Assembly (NCBI RefSeq): GCF_947495625.1
Contig: NZ_CANLZW010000024.1
Location: forward strand, 1 to 64,000
Reading direction: 5' to 3'
DNA length: 64,000 bases
DNA from: an uncultured Cocleimonas sp.
GTDB lineage: Bacteria > Pseudomonadota > Gammaproteobacteria > Thiotrichales > Thiotrichaceae
Of this stretch, positions 9,813 to 18,555 are shown piece after piece (the first letter of the stretch is position 1; each line of letters starts with the position of its first letter). A program made the position numbers and the translations under genes. Below the pieces are notes generated by a model. The model saw only the letters and a list, made by a program, of their open reading frames with translations. It searched no databases and was not told the DNA's origin.

Positions 9813-9834
9813 TTGACGCTTAATTAAGAGTCAA
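9813..9834. promoter_or_regulatory. Near-perfect 22-bp palindrome before prpB
   Basis: TTGACGCTTAA (9813-9823) faces TTAAGAGTCAA (9824-9834), with one mismatched pair. It overlaps the gntR stop codon and lies about 50 bases upstream of prpB. No T run follows on the minus strand. It could be an operator controlling an internal prpB promoter, or an mRNA hairpin between the regulator and the enzymes. Confidence 0.5.
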
Positions 9835-10559
9835 TGTCGTGTTTTATTGTCTTGATCACTTTCAACTATTTCTTCTGAAAGCTCTTCATTTAATAACTGT
9901 TTTACTGTTTTCCATGCGCCGCTGATATGACGGCGCATTAGCATTTCTGCGAGTTCTGCATCGCGAGATGCAATCGCTTCAACAATCTGTTTATGCTCTG
10001 CAAGTGCCTTGATAGGTCTTGCAGGAGCCTGACTGGTGCGGTGGCGGCACATTCTTAATAGTTGATAAAGCTCACTACTTAATAAATCCATCAACCATTG
10101 GTTGTTACTGGCTTGTGCGATGCGAAAATGAAAGTCTAGATCGCCTTCGCGTTGTAGATAAAGCTTTCCATCTGACTTGTCGATGTTGTTAGCGTGTCTG
10201 TGTAATAAAAGATGTAGTGCTTCTATTTCTTCATCCGTCATACGTTCGGCTGCTAGTCTGGCTGACATCCCTTCGAGTGCTTCACGCACTATATAGATCT
10301 CTTCGATCATTTCAGGAGTGAGAGTAATGACGCGCATACCTGCGTGTGGAATTTTGGTAAGAAGACGAATGCTTTCTAATCGACGTAATGCTTCACGAAG
10401 TGGACCACGACTAATACCATATTTCTTGGCTAACTCGTCTTCAGTGATTTTCGCACCTTGCGCTATATCACCAGCGATAATCGCTTCCTTAAGATCATTA
10501 TAAACTTGTTCGGAAAGCGTCTGGCGCTCGGATAATGTAACGATAGGTTGAATTGGCAT
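9831..10559 (-). CDS. GntR-family regulator (FCD domain) of the prp genes
   Basis: A 242-residue GntR/FadR-type regulator. The N-terminal winged helix holds LAKKYGISRGPLREALRRLE, and a C-terminal all-helical FCD domain with conserved Arg/His (HFRIAQASNN, HKQIVEAI) would bind a carboxylate ligand, plausibly a methylcitrate-cycle intermediate. It is encoded directly upstream of prpB on the same strand, as in other gammaproteobacterial methylcitrate operons. I chose the ATG at 10559. An in-frame TTG at 10568 has a better spaced GAG sequence and would add three residues. Both start codons lie inside a palindromic operator candidate, so autoregulation is likely. Confidence 0.85.
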   Translation of the reverse strand: MPIQPIVTLSERQTLSEQVYNDLKEAIIAGDIAQGAKITEDELAKKYGISRGPLREALRRLESIRLLTKIPHAGMRVITLTPEMIEEIYIVREALEGMSARLAAERMTDEEIEALHLLLHRHANNIDKSDGKLYLQREGDLDFHFRIAQASNNQWLMDLLSSELYQLLRMCRHRTSQAPARPIKALAEHKQIVEAIASRDAELAEMLMRRHISGAWKTVKQLLNEELSEEIVESDQDNKTRH

Positions 10560-10570
10560 TGTTAACAATG
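10557..10570. promoter_or_regulatory. GntR operator candidate 1
   Basis: CATTGTTAACAATG is a perfect 14-base palindrome containing TTGTTAACAA (10559-10568), which fits the yGTnnACr shape of FadR-subfamily operators. It covers the start codon of the GntR gene, so a bound protein would block its own expression. Confidence 0.6.
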
Positions 10571-10620
10571 TTGCTCGTTATGTCGTTTTTCGTGCCCGTA
10601 ATTTAGTGTTTTGGTAGAAA

Positions 10621-10630
10621 TTGTCAACAA
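10621..10630. promoter_or_regulatory. GntR operator candidate 2
   Basis: TTGTCAACAA repeats the core of the palindrome at 10559-10568 with one change in the centre. The spacing is 62 bases, close to six helical turns. It lies in the upstream region of the GntR-prp operon. The pair suggests binding by two dimers on the same DNA face; this is inference from the sequence. Confidence 0.55.
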
Positions 10631-10703
10631 ACTAATTTTAATTTTAACTATTGGTAAATTTATAATGAGGATAATTAATTAAATTTTTGCAATGAAAAGA
10701 CAT

Positions 10704-10727
10704 CAAAAAGGCACTTAAAAAGTGCCT
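10704..10727 (-). terminator. Rho-independent terminator of the tlpA-like gene
   Basis: On the minus strand, AGGCACTT-TTT-AAGTGCCT (10709-10727) is followed by TTTTTG. It lies 58 bases past the stop of the TlpA-like gene and directly after motif copy 2, which forms its 5' flank. It is the clearest case where the dispersed motif abuts a real terminator hairpin. Confidence 0.75.
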
Positions 10728-10744
10728 GAAAGTAGGGGGGTGAG
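10728..10744 (-). repeat. Dispersed intergenic G6/C6 motif, copy 2
   Basis: GAAAGTAGGGGGGTGAG on the plus strand. The preceding AAGTGCCT is identical in copy 5 (21731-21738), where no full terminator hairpin exists. On the minus strand the motif lies between the TlpA-like stop and its terminator. Confidence 0.8.
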
Positions 10745-10784
10745 TATTTATTAAATAGACATTTATGATCATATTCGAATCTGT

Positions 10785-11351
10785 TTATGATGGTCTTTTG
10801 GCCGTCTTGATCTGTTTGTTTTTTCTTTTAAGTGCTCTTACCTTATTGATAATATTATCGTTATCCCATTCCCGTTCACCCATCGCCTGATAAACCACAC
10901 GGCCTTCAGCATCGACGATAAAAGTCGTCGGAAGCCCCGTCATATTCCAGTTTTCAATTTGCTCGGAGGCTTCATCTCGCAAGATGGTAAAGTCAATTGG
11001 ATACTGAAGTTTAAAAGATTCAATAGTCTCTATATCTTCATTAATATTGATGCCGAGCACGACAATACCCTCATCTTTGAGCTTGGCCCAGGCTCGGTTG
11101 AAGGATGGAAGTTCTTTGATGCACGGAGGACACCACGTCGCCCAGAATGTCACAATCACCGGTTTACCCAGATAATCTGAAAGGCTGTGTGCCTTATTCT
11201 GCATATCCGGTAATACAAAATCAGGTGCTGGTGGTTTATGCTTCAATTCGATAAGATCGATATCAGGCGCAGAGAACGCAGAACTGCTTATTACAAAAGA
11301 ACTTAATAAAAGAACTATTGCAGCGATACTGATTTTGTTTTGTTTGAACAT
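10785..11351 (-). CDS. TlpA-like thioredoxin-fold protein
   Basis: A 188-residue secreted or membrane-anchored thiol-disulfide oxidoreductase. An N-terminal hydrophobic segment ending SSSAFSA (about residues 8-28) is a signal peptide or anchor. The active site is FWATWCPPC with Cys74 and Cys77, followed by a GLPTTFIVDAEGRV cis-proline strand. This TlpA/ResA form usually reduces periplasmic disulfides, for example on apocytochrome c. The gene stands alone with its own terminator and motif copy 2 behind it, so a link to the cox cluster is only functional speculation. Confidence 0.88.
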   Translation of the reverse strand: MFKQNKISIAAIVLLLSSFVISSSAFSAPDIDLIELKHKPPAPDFVLPDMQNKAHSLSDYLGKPVIVTFWATWCPPCIKELPSFNRAWAKLKDEGIVVLGININEDIETIESFKLQYPIDFTILRDEASEQIENWNMTGLPTTFIVDAEGRVVYQAMGEREWDNDNIINKVRALKRKNKQIKTAKRPS

Positions 11352-11466
11352 TGTGTGCTTAACCTGTGTAACTGATAATCTTATGAAACTTAGATGTATG
11401 GTTTTTGATTTAAACTTTAAAGTTTATAAATATCGAGTTAACCCCATATAAACGTTAAACACAAAT

Positions 11467-11495
11467 ACACCCCCCCTACTTATAGAGGCTTTTTT
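11467..11495 (+). repeat. Dispersed intergenic G6/C6 motif, copy 3
   Basis: A C7 run followed by TACTTATAGAGG and a T6 run, C-rich on the plus strand. It lies between two divergent genes and ends about 20 bases before the GTG of the uracil-DNA glycosylase. It is therefore not downstream of any plus-strand gene and cannot serve as an ordinary terminator. Confidence 0.75.
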
Positions 11496-11513
11496 CAAAG
11501 AAAACGCAATAAA

Positions 11514-12155
11514 GTGACTAATAACCCTGAACTCTTAAAGCAAAATATAAAGCAACTTGAAGTGCATCAACAAGAACTATCAAACTGTTCGCGCTGCGAG
11601 AATATGATTCAACCTGTGATTACAGGAAACACGGTTTGCTCGAACATAATGACAGTAGGTCAAGCTCCGGGAATACATGAGGGACGAGTCGGTAAACCTT
11701 TTGGCTGGACCGCAGGTAAGACATTGTTCAAATGGTTTGCGTCAATTGGTGTTGAAGAAGATGAATTCAGAAAGCAGGTTTATATGGCTGCTGTATGCCG
11801 ATGCTTTCCCGGTAAAAATCCAAAAGGTAGTGGTGATCGGGTGCCTGATAAACAGGAAATCGCGACCTGCAAAAGCTGGATAGAAGAAGAGTACAAGATC
11901 CTTCAACCTAAATTGATTATTCCTATTGGTAAATTGGCCATCTCACAATACTTACCGCATAAAAAACTCAGCGATGTGGTTGGTCAACAATTTGTGATTG
12001 ATACGCCTTTATTGCAGGCAGATTGTATCCCTTTGCCGCATCCATCGGGTCTTTCTACCTGGTTTAATATGGAACCAGGCAAGACTTTATTAAAAGATGC
12101 CTTAAATTTAATAGAGGCACATAAGAGCTGGAAGCAGATTAAACCCGATAAATAA
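11514..12155 (+). CDS. Uracil-DNA glycosylase family protein, Fe-S type
   Basis: A 213-residue UDG-superfamily enzyme resembling the family 4/5 iron-sulfur type. GQAPG (residues 49-53) is motif 1, and PLPHPSG near the C-terminus is motif 2. Cys25-x2-Cys28 and a CRCFPGKNP...IATC segment could supply the 4Fe-4S ligands. The DRVPDKQEIATC stretch matches the usual PxxxEIxxC pattern of that family. It starts with GTG at 11514. A second, family-1 UDG (ung) is encoded at 58117-58812. The exact base specificity is not readable. Confidence 0.82.
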   Translation: MTNNPELLKQNIKQLEVHQQELSNCSRCENMIQPVITGNTVCSNIMTVGQAPGIHEGRVGKPFGWTAGKTLFKWFASIGVEEDEFRKQVYMAAVCRCFPGKNPKGSGDRVPDKQEIATCKSWIEEEYKILQPKLIIPIGKLAISQYLPHKKLSDVVGQQFVIDTPLLQADCIPLPHPSGLSTWFNMEPGKTLLKDALNLIEAHKSWKQIKPDK

Positions 12156-12321
12156 TAAACTTGTCTTTATTGTTGGTAATAGATTTTTTAGGATAAAACT
12201 TGATAGTTAGCTTCGTTCATGCGTCAATAGTTTGCTAATTATAATATGTAATATTTTAAGCATCAGCTTCTTTTACTTCTACTAACTTTCTAACATATTC
12301 AAGAGCTGACTCAAGAAACAA

Positions 12322-13107
12322 ATGAACATTCCATTTTTTTTTAAATCTGCCTTCTTACTGACTGTATTTAGTTGTCTTTCAGTCTTTACTAGTGTTGATT
12401 TGGAAGCGTCCCCTTTTCGAGTGGGAATCTATAAAATTCCACCGCATATTTTTCATGAAAATCATAAGGCCAGCGGTGCTGCCGTTGATTATTTTAATAT
12501 TATCGCTGAACGTATGGGATTGAATAATTTTGAATATGAGGCTTATCCCTTAAGTCGCTTACTGCAATATTTAGAAAATGGAAGATTGGATGCGGCATTA
12601 TTTTTAGCCAAAAATACTGATCGCGCTACTAAACTACAATTTCCATTAAAACCCTTTTTTGAACTCATCCCGTCTGTAGCGGTAACTGCAGAATTTCCAC
12701 TCGAGAAAGTATCATCTGTAACAGATTTAAGTGGATTTCGAGTGGGTATTTTGCAAGATAGTTATGTATCTCCATTATTGGTTCACTCTACCATTCATAT
12801 CGATGCCTTAAGTGGCATGAATGCACCTATAAATAATCTTAAAAAATTATTGGCAAAACGACTGGATGCGGTGTTTCTTCCAAGAAGTACGATTCGATAT
12901 GAAATTGAAAAATTGAATCAGACAGAAAAGATTAAAATATTAAGATTGGCTGGTCCGGTTTTGCCCGTTTACACCGTATTTTCTAAAAAAGTAGATCGCG
13001 AATTTATTCATCGCTATGAAAAGGCAATACAGAGTAACGATTCTGAAATATATCAATCACTCATAGAATCCTATATCGCCTCGCGAGTTAAGACAGTTAT
13101 AAACTAA
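12322..13107 (+). CDS. Periplasmic solute-binding protein (SBP_bac_3-like)
   Basis: A 261-residue protein with an N-terminal signal peptide (hydrophobic residues about 9-28, ending near LEAS). The mature part begins FRVGIYKIPPHIF and continues with PLSRLLQYLENGRLDAALF, typical of family 3 extracellular amino-acid-binding domains. No ABC permease or ATPase gene adjoins it. Stand-alone copies like this are common in gammaproteobacteria and may act as sensors rather than transporters. The ligand is unknown. Confidence 0.75.
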   Translation: MNIPFFFKSAFLLTVFSCLSVFTSVDLEASPFRVGIYKIPPHIFHENHKASGAAVDYFNIIAERMGLNNFEYEAYPLSRLLQYLENGRLDAALFLAKNTDRATKLQFPLKPFFELIPSVAVTAEFPLEKVSSVTDLSGFRVGILQDSYVSPLLVHSTIHIDALSGMNAPINNLKKLLAKRLDAVFLPRSTIRYEIEKLNQTEKIKILRLAGPVLPVYTVFSKKVDREFIHRYEKAIQSNDSEIYQSLIESYIASRVKTVIN

Positions 13108-13186
13108 GCTAAAATAACCCCGACTTTTTCTGGAACAAAAAGATTAAAATAAAAGAAATTACACAAGAACACCTTTTCTCAATGCG

Positions 13187-13214
13187 AAAAAAGGGTTAAA
13201 AGTAGGGGGGTGAC
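13187..13214 (-). repeat. Dispersed intergenic G6/C6 motif, copy 4
   Basis: GAAAAAAGGGTTAAAAGTAG followed by GGGGG and TGAC. On the minus strand it lies 18 bases past the stop of the last antiporter-operon gene, followed by a T6 run. The TAGG arm seen in other copies is TAACCC here, so no hairpin can form: the core sequence is conserved although the pairing is not. Confidence 0.8.
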
Positions 13215-13231
13215 CTATTCACTCGTTCTTC

Positions 13232-14932
13232 TTATGATGGCCTCATATAGTGAAGAATCATCATCACGGCTAATAATACCGCAACCCATAACACCATACT
13301 GGCACTCGGCCAGGTACGCGCAAGAATACCTTGAGGACCATGTACTTTAAACAAGCGATCAAATTTTCTTTGACCAAAATTCTTGAGGCCTAACATTACT
13401 GGGGCAATTAACTGAGGAATGTGATTTTTAATCCAGACAACTACACCAAACATAAGTTTGCGGTAGAACCAATCCAGATCGAGACTAATAGTCAGTGTTC
13501 GTTTCATTAGTGCTAACAAAGCAAAGAATGCAAAACCTGCAAACAACAGTAACTGCAACTGAGTAACTACGTGATCTGCCGTGTATGGTTCGTAGTCCAG
13601 TGTGTAAGGCAATATGCCATAAATAATGGCAGGCACGATACCGATCAAAATACACAGGAATGACATAATCCACATCGCTAGGCGCATATTCCACGGTGGA
13701 TCAGGTGGGCGCAATCCAGAGTCTTTCTGAAAGAATACAAACCACGGGAATTTGATACCGGCGTGAAGGAAAACACCCGCAGAGGCTGCGACTAACATGA
13801 ACCACACCCAAGGCATGCCTGCTTCTGCGGCAGCACTTGTTTCTAATGACTTTGTGACAAAGCCTGAAGTCAGTGGAACGGCAGATATGGCGAGCGCACC
13901 AATAATGCCGTTGATGGCAGTGACGGGCATGGTCTGAAACAGCCCACCAAGATCCGTACATTTGCGCTTTCCAGTCATCAACAGCACACTGCCAGCTGAC
14001 ATCAGCAGTAAGCCTTTATAAATGATATGAGCAAAGGCGTGAGCGGTTGCGCCATTTAAAGCGAGTTCGCTACCGATGCCAATAGCGACCACCATAAAGC
14101 CAACCTGATTGACGATACTGTAGGCCAGGATACGACGCATATCATTTTCGAGTAGTGCATAAATGATGCCGTAGAACACCATATACATACCCACGTAGAT
14201 AAGTATGGTTTCACCGGGGAAGCCCATCAATAAAGCAAACACCGCTGTTTTAGTGGTGAACGCAGATAAGAAGACCGTACCGCTGGCACTTGCTTCAGGA
14301 TAAGCGTCCGCAATCCATGCAGAGAATGGTGGTGCACCTGCATTGATCAGAAAGCCAATCATAATCAGTATGGTTGCTGGGTTATCTGCTTTCATTGCAG
14401 TGAATTCAATACTGCCTGTATTGGCGACATGGAATGCGATTCCAATCATTAAAATCACACCACCGAGCAAATGTACCAGCAAGTAACGCATGCTTGCGCC
14501 ATACGCCCGATCGTTTTGATAACAGTTTGCCCAAATGACCAATGTTGAGCCGATTGCCATGATTTCCCAGAATACGAAAAAACTGATTAAATCACCACAG
14601 AAGGTAACACCAACCGCAGAGCCTGCGTAAACAAAGGCGGCACTGAGTTCTAGGGTGCGAGCGTGTTTAAGTGCGTAAAGCGCGCCGATGCCTGCCATCA
14701 TCGAGAATACGGTAGCGAACACACGGCCTTCGGGAGTCAGGTGTAGGATATCCAGTTGATATTCCAGGAAGGTCAGCGTCATGCTGTCTTCAGCGGTAAC
14801 TAGCCAGACCATCATTAGAGTCAATAGTGGAAAGCCAATCGCAATAAGGCTTTTAAAGCGTGGGGCTACCCACGGCAGTAGTAAACCACCAAGAATGAGT
14901 ATTAAGCCGGGAGGAAGAATCAAGCTACTCAT
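13232..14932 (-). CDS. Proton-translocating ND2/4/5-type antiporter subunit (third paralogue)
   Basis: A 566-residue integral membrane protein of the proton_antipo_M family, with roughly 14 or more hydrophobic segments. The core INAGAPPFSAWIADAYPEASASG and AHAFAHIIYKGLLLMSAG segments are recognisable. It is the last gene of the Mrp-like operon and overlaps the 96-codon gene by four bases. The C-terminal part (TLTISLDLDWFYRKL) resembles the tail of MnhD/HyfB-like subunits. It is the most divergent of the three paralogues here. Which ion it moves cannot be told from the sequence. Confidence 0.85.
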   Translation of the reverse strand: MSSLILPPGLILILGGLLLPWVAPRFKSLIAIGFPLLTLMMVWLVTAEDSMTLTFLEYQLDILHLTPEGRVFATVFSMMAGIGALYALKHARTLELSAAFVYAGSAVGVTFCGDLISFFVFWEIMAIGSTLVIWANCYQNDRAYGASMRYLLVHLLGGVILMIGIAFHVANTGSIEFTAMKADNPATILIMIGFLINAGAPPFSAWIADAYPEASASGTVFLSAFTTKTAVFALLMGFPGETILIYVGMYMVFYGIIYALLENDMRRILAYSIVNQVGFMVVAIGIGSELALNGATAHAFAHIIYKGLLLMSAGSVLLMTGKRKCTDLGGLFQTMPVTAINGIIGALAISAVPLTSGFVTKSLETSAAAEAGMPWVWFMLVAASAGVFLHAGIKFPWFVFFQKDSGLRPPDPPWNMRLAMWIMSFLCILIGIVPAIIYGILPYTLDYEPYTADHVVTQLQLLLFAGFAFFALLALMKRTLTISLDLDWFYRKLMFGVVVWIKNHIPQLIAPVMLGLKNFGQRKFDRLFKVHGPQGILARTWPSASMVLWVAVLLAVMMILHYMRPS

Positions 14933-15219
14933 CTTTGCTGCTCATCATCATAGTAGTCATCCTTACGCTTAAGAACATATCCAAGCAGCTTGGCCGCTAA
15001 CACCATCGCCGCACAGGTTAGAAAACCATACCAGGCATAGAAAGTAGGAGAGGCATCTAAGTGAATACCTTGAGCTTCAAAGCTAGCGTGATGATGCATA
15101 AAAAACTCAGGCAAAATAGCAACAAATAGAATCCCGAATTGAATCAACCAAAGTTTTCGTCGATTCTCTTCGCGATATAACCAATGCTTTTGCTTTTTAG
15201 GTTTTTGATTCTGGCTCAT
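14929..15219 (-). CDS. Small two-helix membrane protein of the antiporter operon
   Basis: A 96-residue protein with a very basic N-terminus (KKQKHWLYREENRRKLW), two hydrophobic helices at about residues 28-41 and 63-83, and an acidic/basic tail (KRKDDYYDDEQQR). It overlaps the genes on both sides (one base upstream, four downstream), so it is translationally coupled to two antiporter subunits. I recognise no family. It may be an accessory or assembly subunit of the complex. Confidence 0.75.
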   Translation of the reverse strand: MSQNQKPKKQKHWLYREENRRKLWLIQFGILFVAILPEFFMHHHASFEAQGIHLDASPTFYAWYGFLTCAAMVLAAKLLGYVLKRKDDYYDDEQQR

Positions 15220-16703
15220 TAAACGGGTACTCCAACGGCTTGGGCAAGCTCTAAAGCAAGTCCAGGGAATATGAATATTAAGAGAGTTGCAGCGGCGGTG
15301 ATAGTTAAAGCAATAACCATCGGTAGTGGTGCTTCTTTATGATCACGTTTGTGTTCAATTAATTGATCAGGATCTTCTGGCTTAAGGAAGGCCGCGTAAA
15401 TGATTGGTACAAAATAGGCTGCATTGAGTAGCGTCGACATCACAATCACCGCCATAGCGATATATTGTTGCTGCTGACTTGCACCTAGTAGTAAATACCA
15501 TTTTGATAAGAAGCCTGCTGCAGGTGGTAAGGCAATCATCGACAATGCGCCGATACTAAAAGCAGCCATTGTCCAAGGCATGCGTCGACCAATGCCGTTG
15601 AGTTGGCTTATATTGGTTTTTTTGCTGGCGGTATAAATCGAACCCGCTGCAAAAAACAGGGTGATTTTACCAAAAGCGTGAACCGCAATATGCAGCGATG
15701 CGCCAATCAGCGAAAGTGGTGCAAGAATTAGCGCTCCCATGACAACATAAGATAGTTGGCTTATAGTTGAATACGCGAGACGTTTTTTCAGGTTATCTTG
15801 TTGTAATGCAATAATCGAAGCAGCGACTACAGTAAAACATGCAATATAGAGTAACCATTCGATACCCGGTGCGGTTATCAGAAGATCTAAACCGAAGATG
15901 TAAGCAACTACTTTAACCACGCTGAATACACCTGCTTTTACAACCGCAACTGCGTGAAGTAAGGCACTAACAGGCGTAGGTGCAACCATAGCTGCAGGTA
16001 ACCAGCGGTGTGTTGGCATCACAGCTGCTTTACCGATACCGAAAATAAATAGTGCGGCAAGTACCGTTAATAATGGGCCACTGATGTGGCCGGTCAAGAT
16101 GCCGCCTGCAGTAAAATCTGTAGTACCTGCGAGATACCATACCCAGATAATGGCTGGTAGTAACAGACCTATAGAGGTGCTGATCAATATACCCAGATAT
16201 ACACGACCAGCATTACGCGCTTTCTCAGTGCCGGCGTGAGTCACTAATGGATAGGTTGAGAGTGTCAGTACTTCGTAGAAGACAAATAAGGTCAATAAAT
16301 TGCCAGCAAATGCGATTGCCATTACTGAGGATAATGCGATAGCAAAAAAGATATAGAAGCGTGTTTGCTTACGCTCATTATTACTGCGCATATAACCAAT
16401 TGAGTACAGCGAATTAATCGGCCAAAGTGTGGCTGCAACCAGTGCAAAAATCATACCCAGTGGTTCAACCGTAAAGCTTAATTTCAGGCCAGGTAGTATT
16501 TCAATCAATTCAAAAGAGGGTCGCTCACCATCCAGTATATGGGGTGTTAAAGCGACAATAGTGAGAAACAGTAATAAGGAGCCGCCTAAGGTGATACCTT
16601 CACGCACATTCGGGCTATTGCCAGCGAGGTAGATACCTACAGCTGTGAATAGCGGAATGCATAACGCAAGTATAATTAAGTCAACAGGCATCAATCCCAT
16701 CAT
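15219..16703 (-). CDS. Proton-translocating ND2/4/5-type antiporter subunit (second paralogue)
   Basis: A 494-residue proton_antipo_M membrane protein. The segment PTHRWLPAAMVAPTPVSALLHAVAVVKAG is the canonical TM7-8 region with conserved Lys and His. Its length equals that of the MnhD protein encoded just upstream, but the sequences differ clearly, so it is an older duplicate. The start overlaps the mnhD stop by four bases. Confidence 0.88.
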   Translation of the reverse strand: MMGLMPVDLIILALCIPLFTAVGIYLAGNSPNVREGITLGGSLLLFLTIVALTPHILDGERPSFELIEILPGLKLSFTVEPLGMIFALVAATLWPINSLYSIGYMRSNNERKQTRFYIFFAIALSSVMAIAFAGNLLTLFVFYEVLTLSTYPLVTHAGTEKARNAGRVYLGILISTSIGLLLPAIIWVWYLAGTTDFTAGGILTGHISGPLLTVLAALFIFGIGKAAVMPTHRWLPAAMVAPTPVSALLHAVAVVKAGVFSVVKVVAYIFGLDLLITAPGIEWLLYIACFTVVAASIIALQQDNLKKRLAYSTISQLSYVVMGALILAPLSLIGASLHIAVHAFGKITLFFAAGSIYTASKKTNISQLNGIGRRMPWTMAAFSIGALSMIALPPAAGFLSKWYLLLGASQQQQYIAMAVIVMSTLLNAAYFVPIIYAAFLKPEDPDQLIEHKRDHKEAPLPMVIALTITAAATLLIFIFPGLALELAQAVGVPV

Positions 16704-18184
16704 AAGAGACTTCCTCCAGATAGAATTATTGCGGCGCGAGATGCAAGGTCAGTACTTAACGATGAATTAATACCAAAATACAAGTTGGCAAAAATAACAA
16801 TCCATGTAGGAATCAATAAACTCATTGGAGCTTCTGTGACAGGTGCAGCACCTGCAGGTCTTTCCTGAAAATAAGCCGTTTCAATAATGCGCCATGTATA
16901 AACGACTGCCATCAAGGAAGAGATAATGATTAATACTGTTAGTGGCCAATAACCCTTTTCCAAGGTAGCGAGTATCAAATACCACTTGGAAATAAAGCCG
17001 ACAGTTAACGGTACACCGATCAAGCTTAAAGCACCGACGACAAATGCAGCCATGGTATATGGCATCGCTTGCCCAATTCCAGCAATGCTTTTAACTTGTG
17101 TGCTACCCACTCGGTAAGCGATTGCGCCAAGGGCTAAGAATAAACCACCTTTCATCAAGGCATGATTAAACATGTGCAACAGACTGGCAGTTAGACCAGT
17201 GACATTTACCAGAGAGATTCCCAGCAATATATAACCGATTTGTGCAACTGATGAATAAGCCAGTAAGCGTTTAATCCCATCCTGAAAAATTGCCACCATC
17301 GAAGCGAACAAAATAGAGGCTATAGCTAATGGCATTAACAACCATTGGACTTGCATATAATCAAAGCTAAAGCTTGAACCAAAAATGGTATAAAGGAAGC
17401 GAAGTAATGCATAAATCGCAACCTTGGTAGCTGTTGCACCAATGAATGCCGAGACTGCCGATGGAGCATAGGCATAGGCATTGGGAAGCCACAAGTGAAG
17501 CGGGAACATGGCGAGTTTCAGACCAAAGCCAAGAATCAGGAATGCGAATGCCGCTTGTAAGGTGCGAGAACCTTCGAGTGCAGGAATTCGGGATGCCAGG
17601 TCGGCCATATTCAAGGTGCCCGTTAGTGCATATAACAAACCGATGCCTATCAAAATAAAGGTCGCACCAATTGTTCCCATAATCAGGTATTGGAATGAGG
17701 CTGTTAGCGCACGTCGGTCACGACCCAGACTGATCAAGGTATAACTGGATAATGAAGATATTTCTAATAACACAAACAGGTTAAACGCATCACCGGTAAT
17801 GGTCATGCCTAAAAGACCTGCTAGACATAGTAACATCGCCGTTAAGTAGATTCGATGATGGCTTTTTGGAATTTCCTTCTGAATACTTTTCCAGCTATAT
17901 GGAAAAACAGCGGCCGCAATAGCAGTGACGATAAGCAGAACGTAGCTGTTTAATATATCGACTTTGTATTCAATTCCCCAGGGTGGTGCCCAACCTCCAA
18001 ACTCATAATGCAAGACCGTTCCATCTCTTACTTCCATCACCAGCAAGATGGCCATAGCAAAACTTAACCAGCTAACCAATGTCGCAAACAACCAGGATAA
18101 GCGGTTGTTGAAGATCATAAAGCATATAGGTGCTGCGAGTAGCGGAACGACGACCTGAAGAGCAGGCAAGTGTTCATTGATCAT
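16700..18184 (-). CDS. mnhD: Na+/H+ antiporter subunit D
   Basis: A 494-residue MnhD/MrpD-type subunit with the proton_antipo_M domain. LKLAMFPLHLWLPNAYAYAPSAVSAF carries the conserved antiporter-core residues, and LAYSSVAQIGYILLG is also present. It follows mnhC with a four-base overlap, the normal C-D order of mrp operons. Confidence 0.92.
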   Translation of the reverse strand: MINEHLPALQVVVPLLAAPICFMIFNNRLSWLFATLVSWLSFAMAILLVMEVRDGTVLHYEFGGWAPPWGIEYKVDILNSYVLLIVTAIAAAVFPYSWKSIQKEIPKSHHRIYLTAMLLCLAGLLGMTITGDAFNLFVLLEISSLSSYTLISLGRDRRALTASFQYLIMGTIGATFILIGIGLLYALTGTLNMADLASRIPALEGSRTLQAAFAFLILGFGLKLAMFPLHLWLPNAYAYAPSAVSAFIGATATKVAIYALLRFLYTIFGSSFSFDYMQVQWLLMPLAIASILFASMVAIFQDGIKRLLAYSSVAQIGYILLGISLVNVTGLTASLLHMFNHALMKGGLFLALGAIAYRVGSTQVKSIAGIGQAMPYTMAAFVVGALSLIGVPLTVGFISKWYLILATLEKGYWPLTVLIIISSLMAVVYTWRIIETAYFQERPAGAAPVTEAPMSLLIPTWIVIFANLYFGINSSLSTDLASRAAIILSGGSLL

Positions 18185-18555
18185 GCTGACGACCCTTCTT
18201 CATCTGCAATACGGTCGATTTCGAGAATTTCATCTTCGTTAACGGTGTCGTAGGACTCTTTAATTCGGATTACCAAAGCTAATGCTAGCGATGTCGTTGA
18301 AATGCCAACTACAATTGCTGTAAGAATCAACACGTGAGGTAGTGGGTTAGAGTAAGTGTCAATACCTTCTGCTGCGATAGGTGCAGTGCCACCTGCTACT
18401 TTACCCAGTGAAATATAGAGCATGAATACGGAGGTTTGGAAGATATTCAACCCGATAATTTTTCTTATTAGATGATTACTGGCGATTAGCATATAAAAGC
18501 CTGCCATCATGAGGAAAATAACTACCCAGTAGTTATATAGTTCTAAAGTCATCAT
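18181..18555 (-). CDS. mnhC: Na+/H+ antiporter subunit C (NuoK-like)
   Basis: A 124-residue NuoK-like subunit with three membrane helices. NHLIRKIIGLNIFQTSVFML and LPHVLILTAIVVGISTTSLALAL are the typical MnhC segments; the latter carries the LPHxLxLTAIVVG signature. The C-terminus is acidic (NEDEILEIDRIADEEG). It overlaps both neighbours by four bases. Confidence 0.93.
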   Translation of the reverse strand: MMTLELYNYWVVIFLMMAGFYMLIASNHLIRKIIGLNIFQTSVFMLYISLGKVAGGTAPIAAEGIDTYSNPLPHVLILTAIVVGISTTSLALALVIRIKESYDTVNEDEILEIDRIADEEGSSA

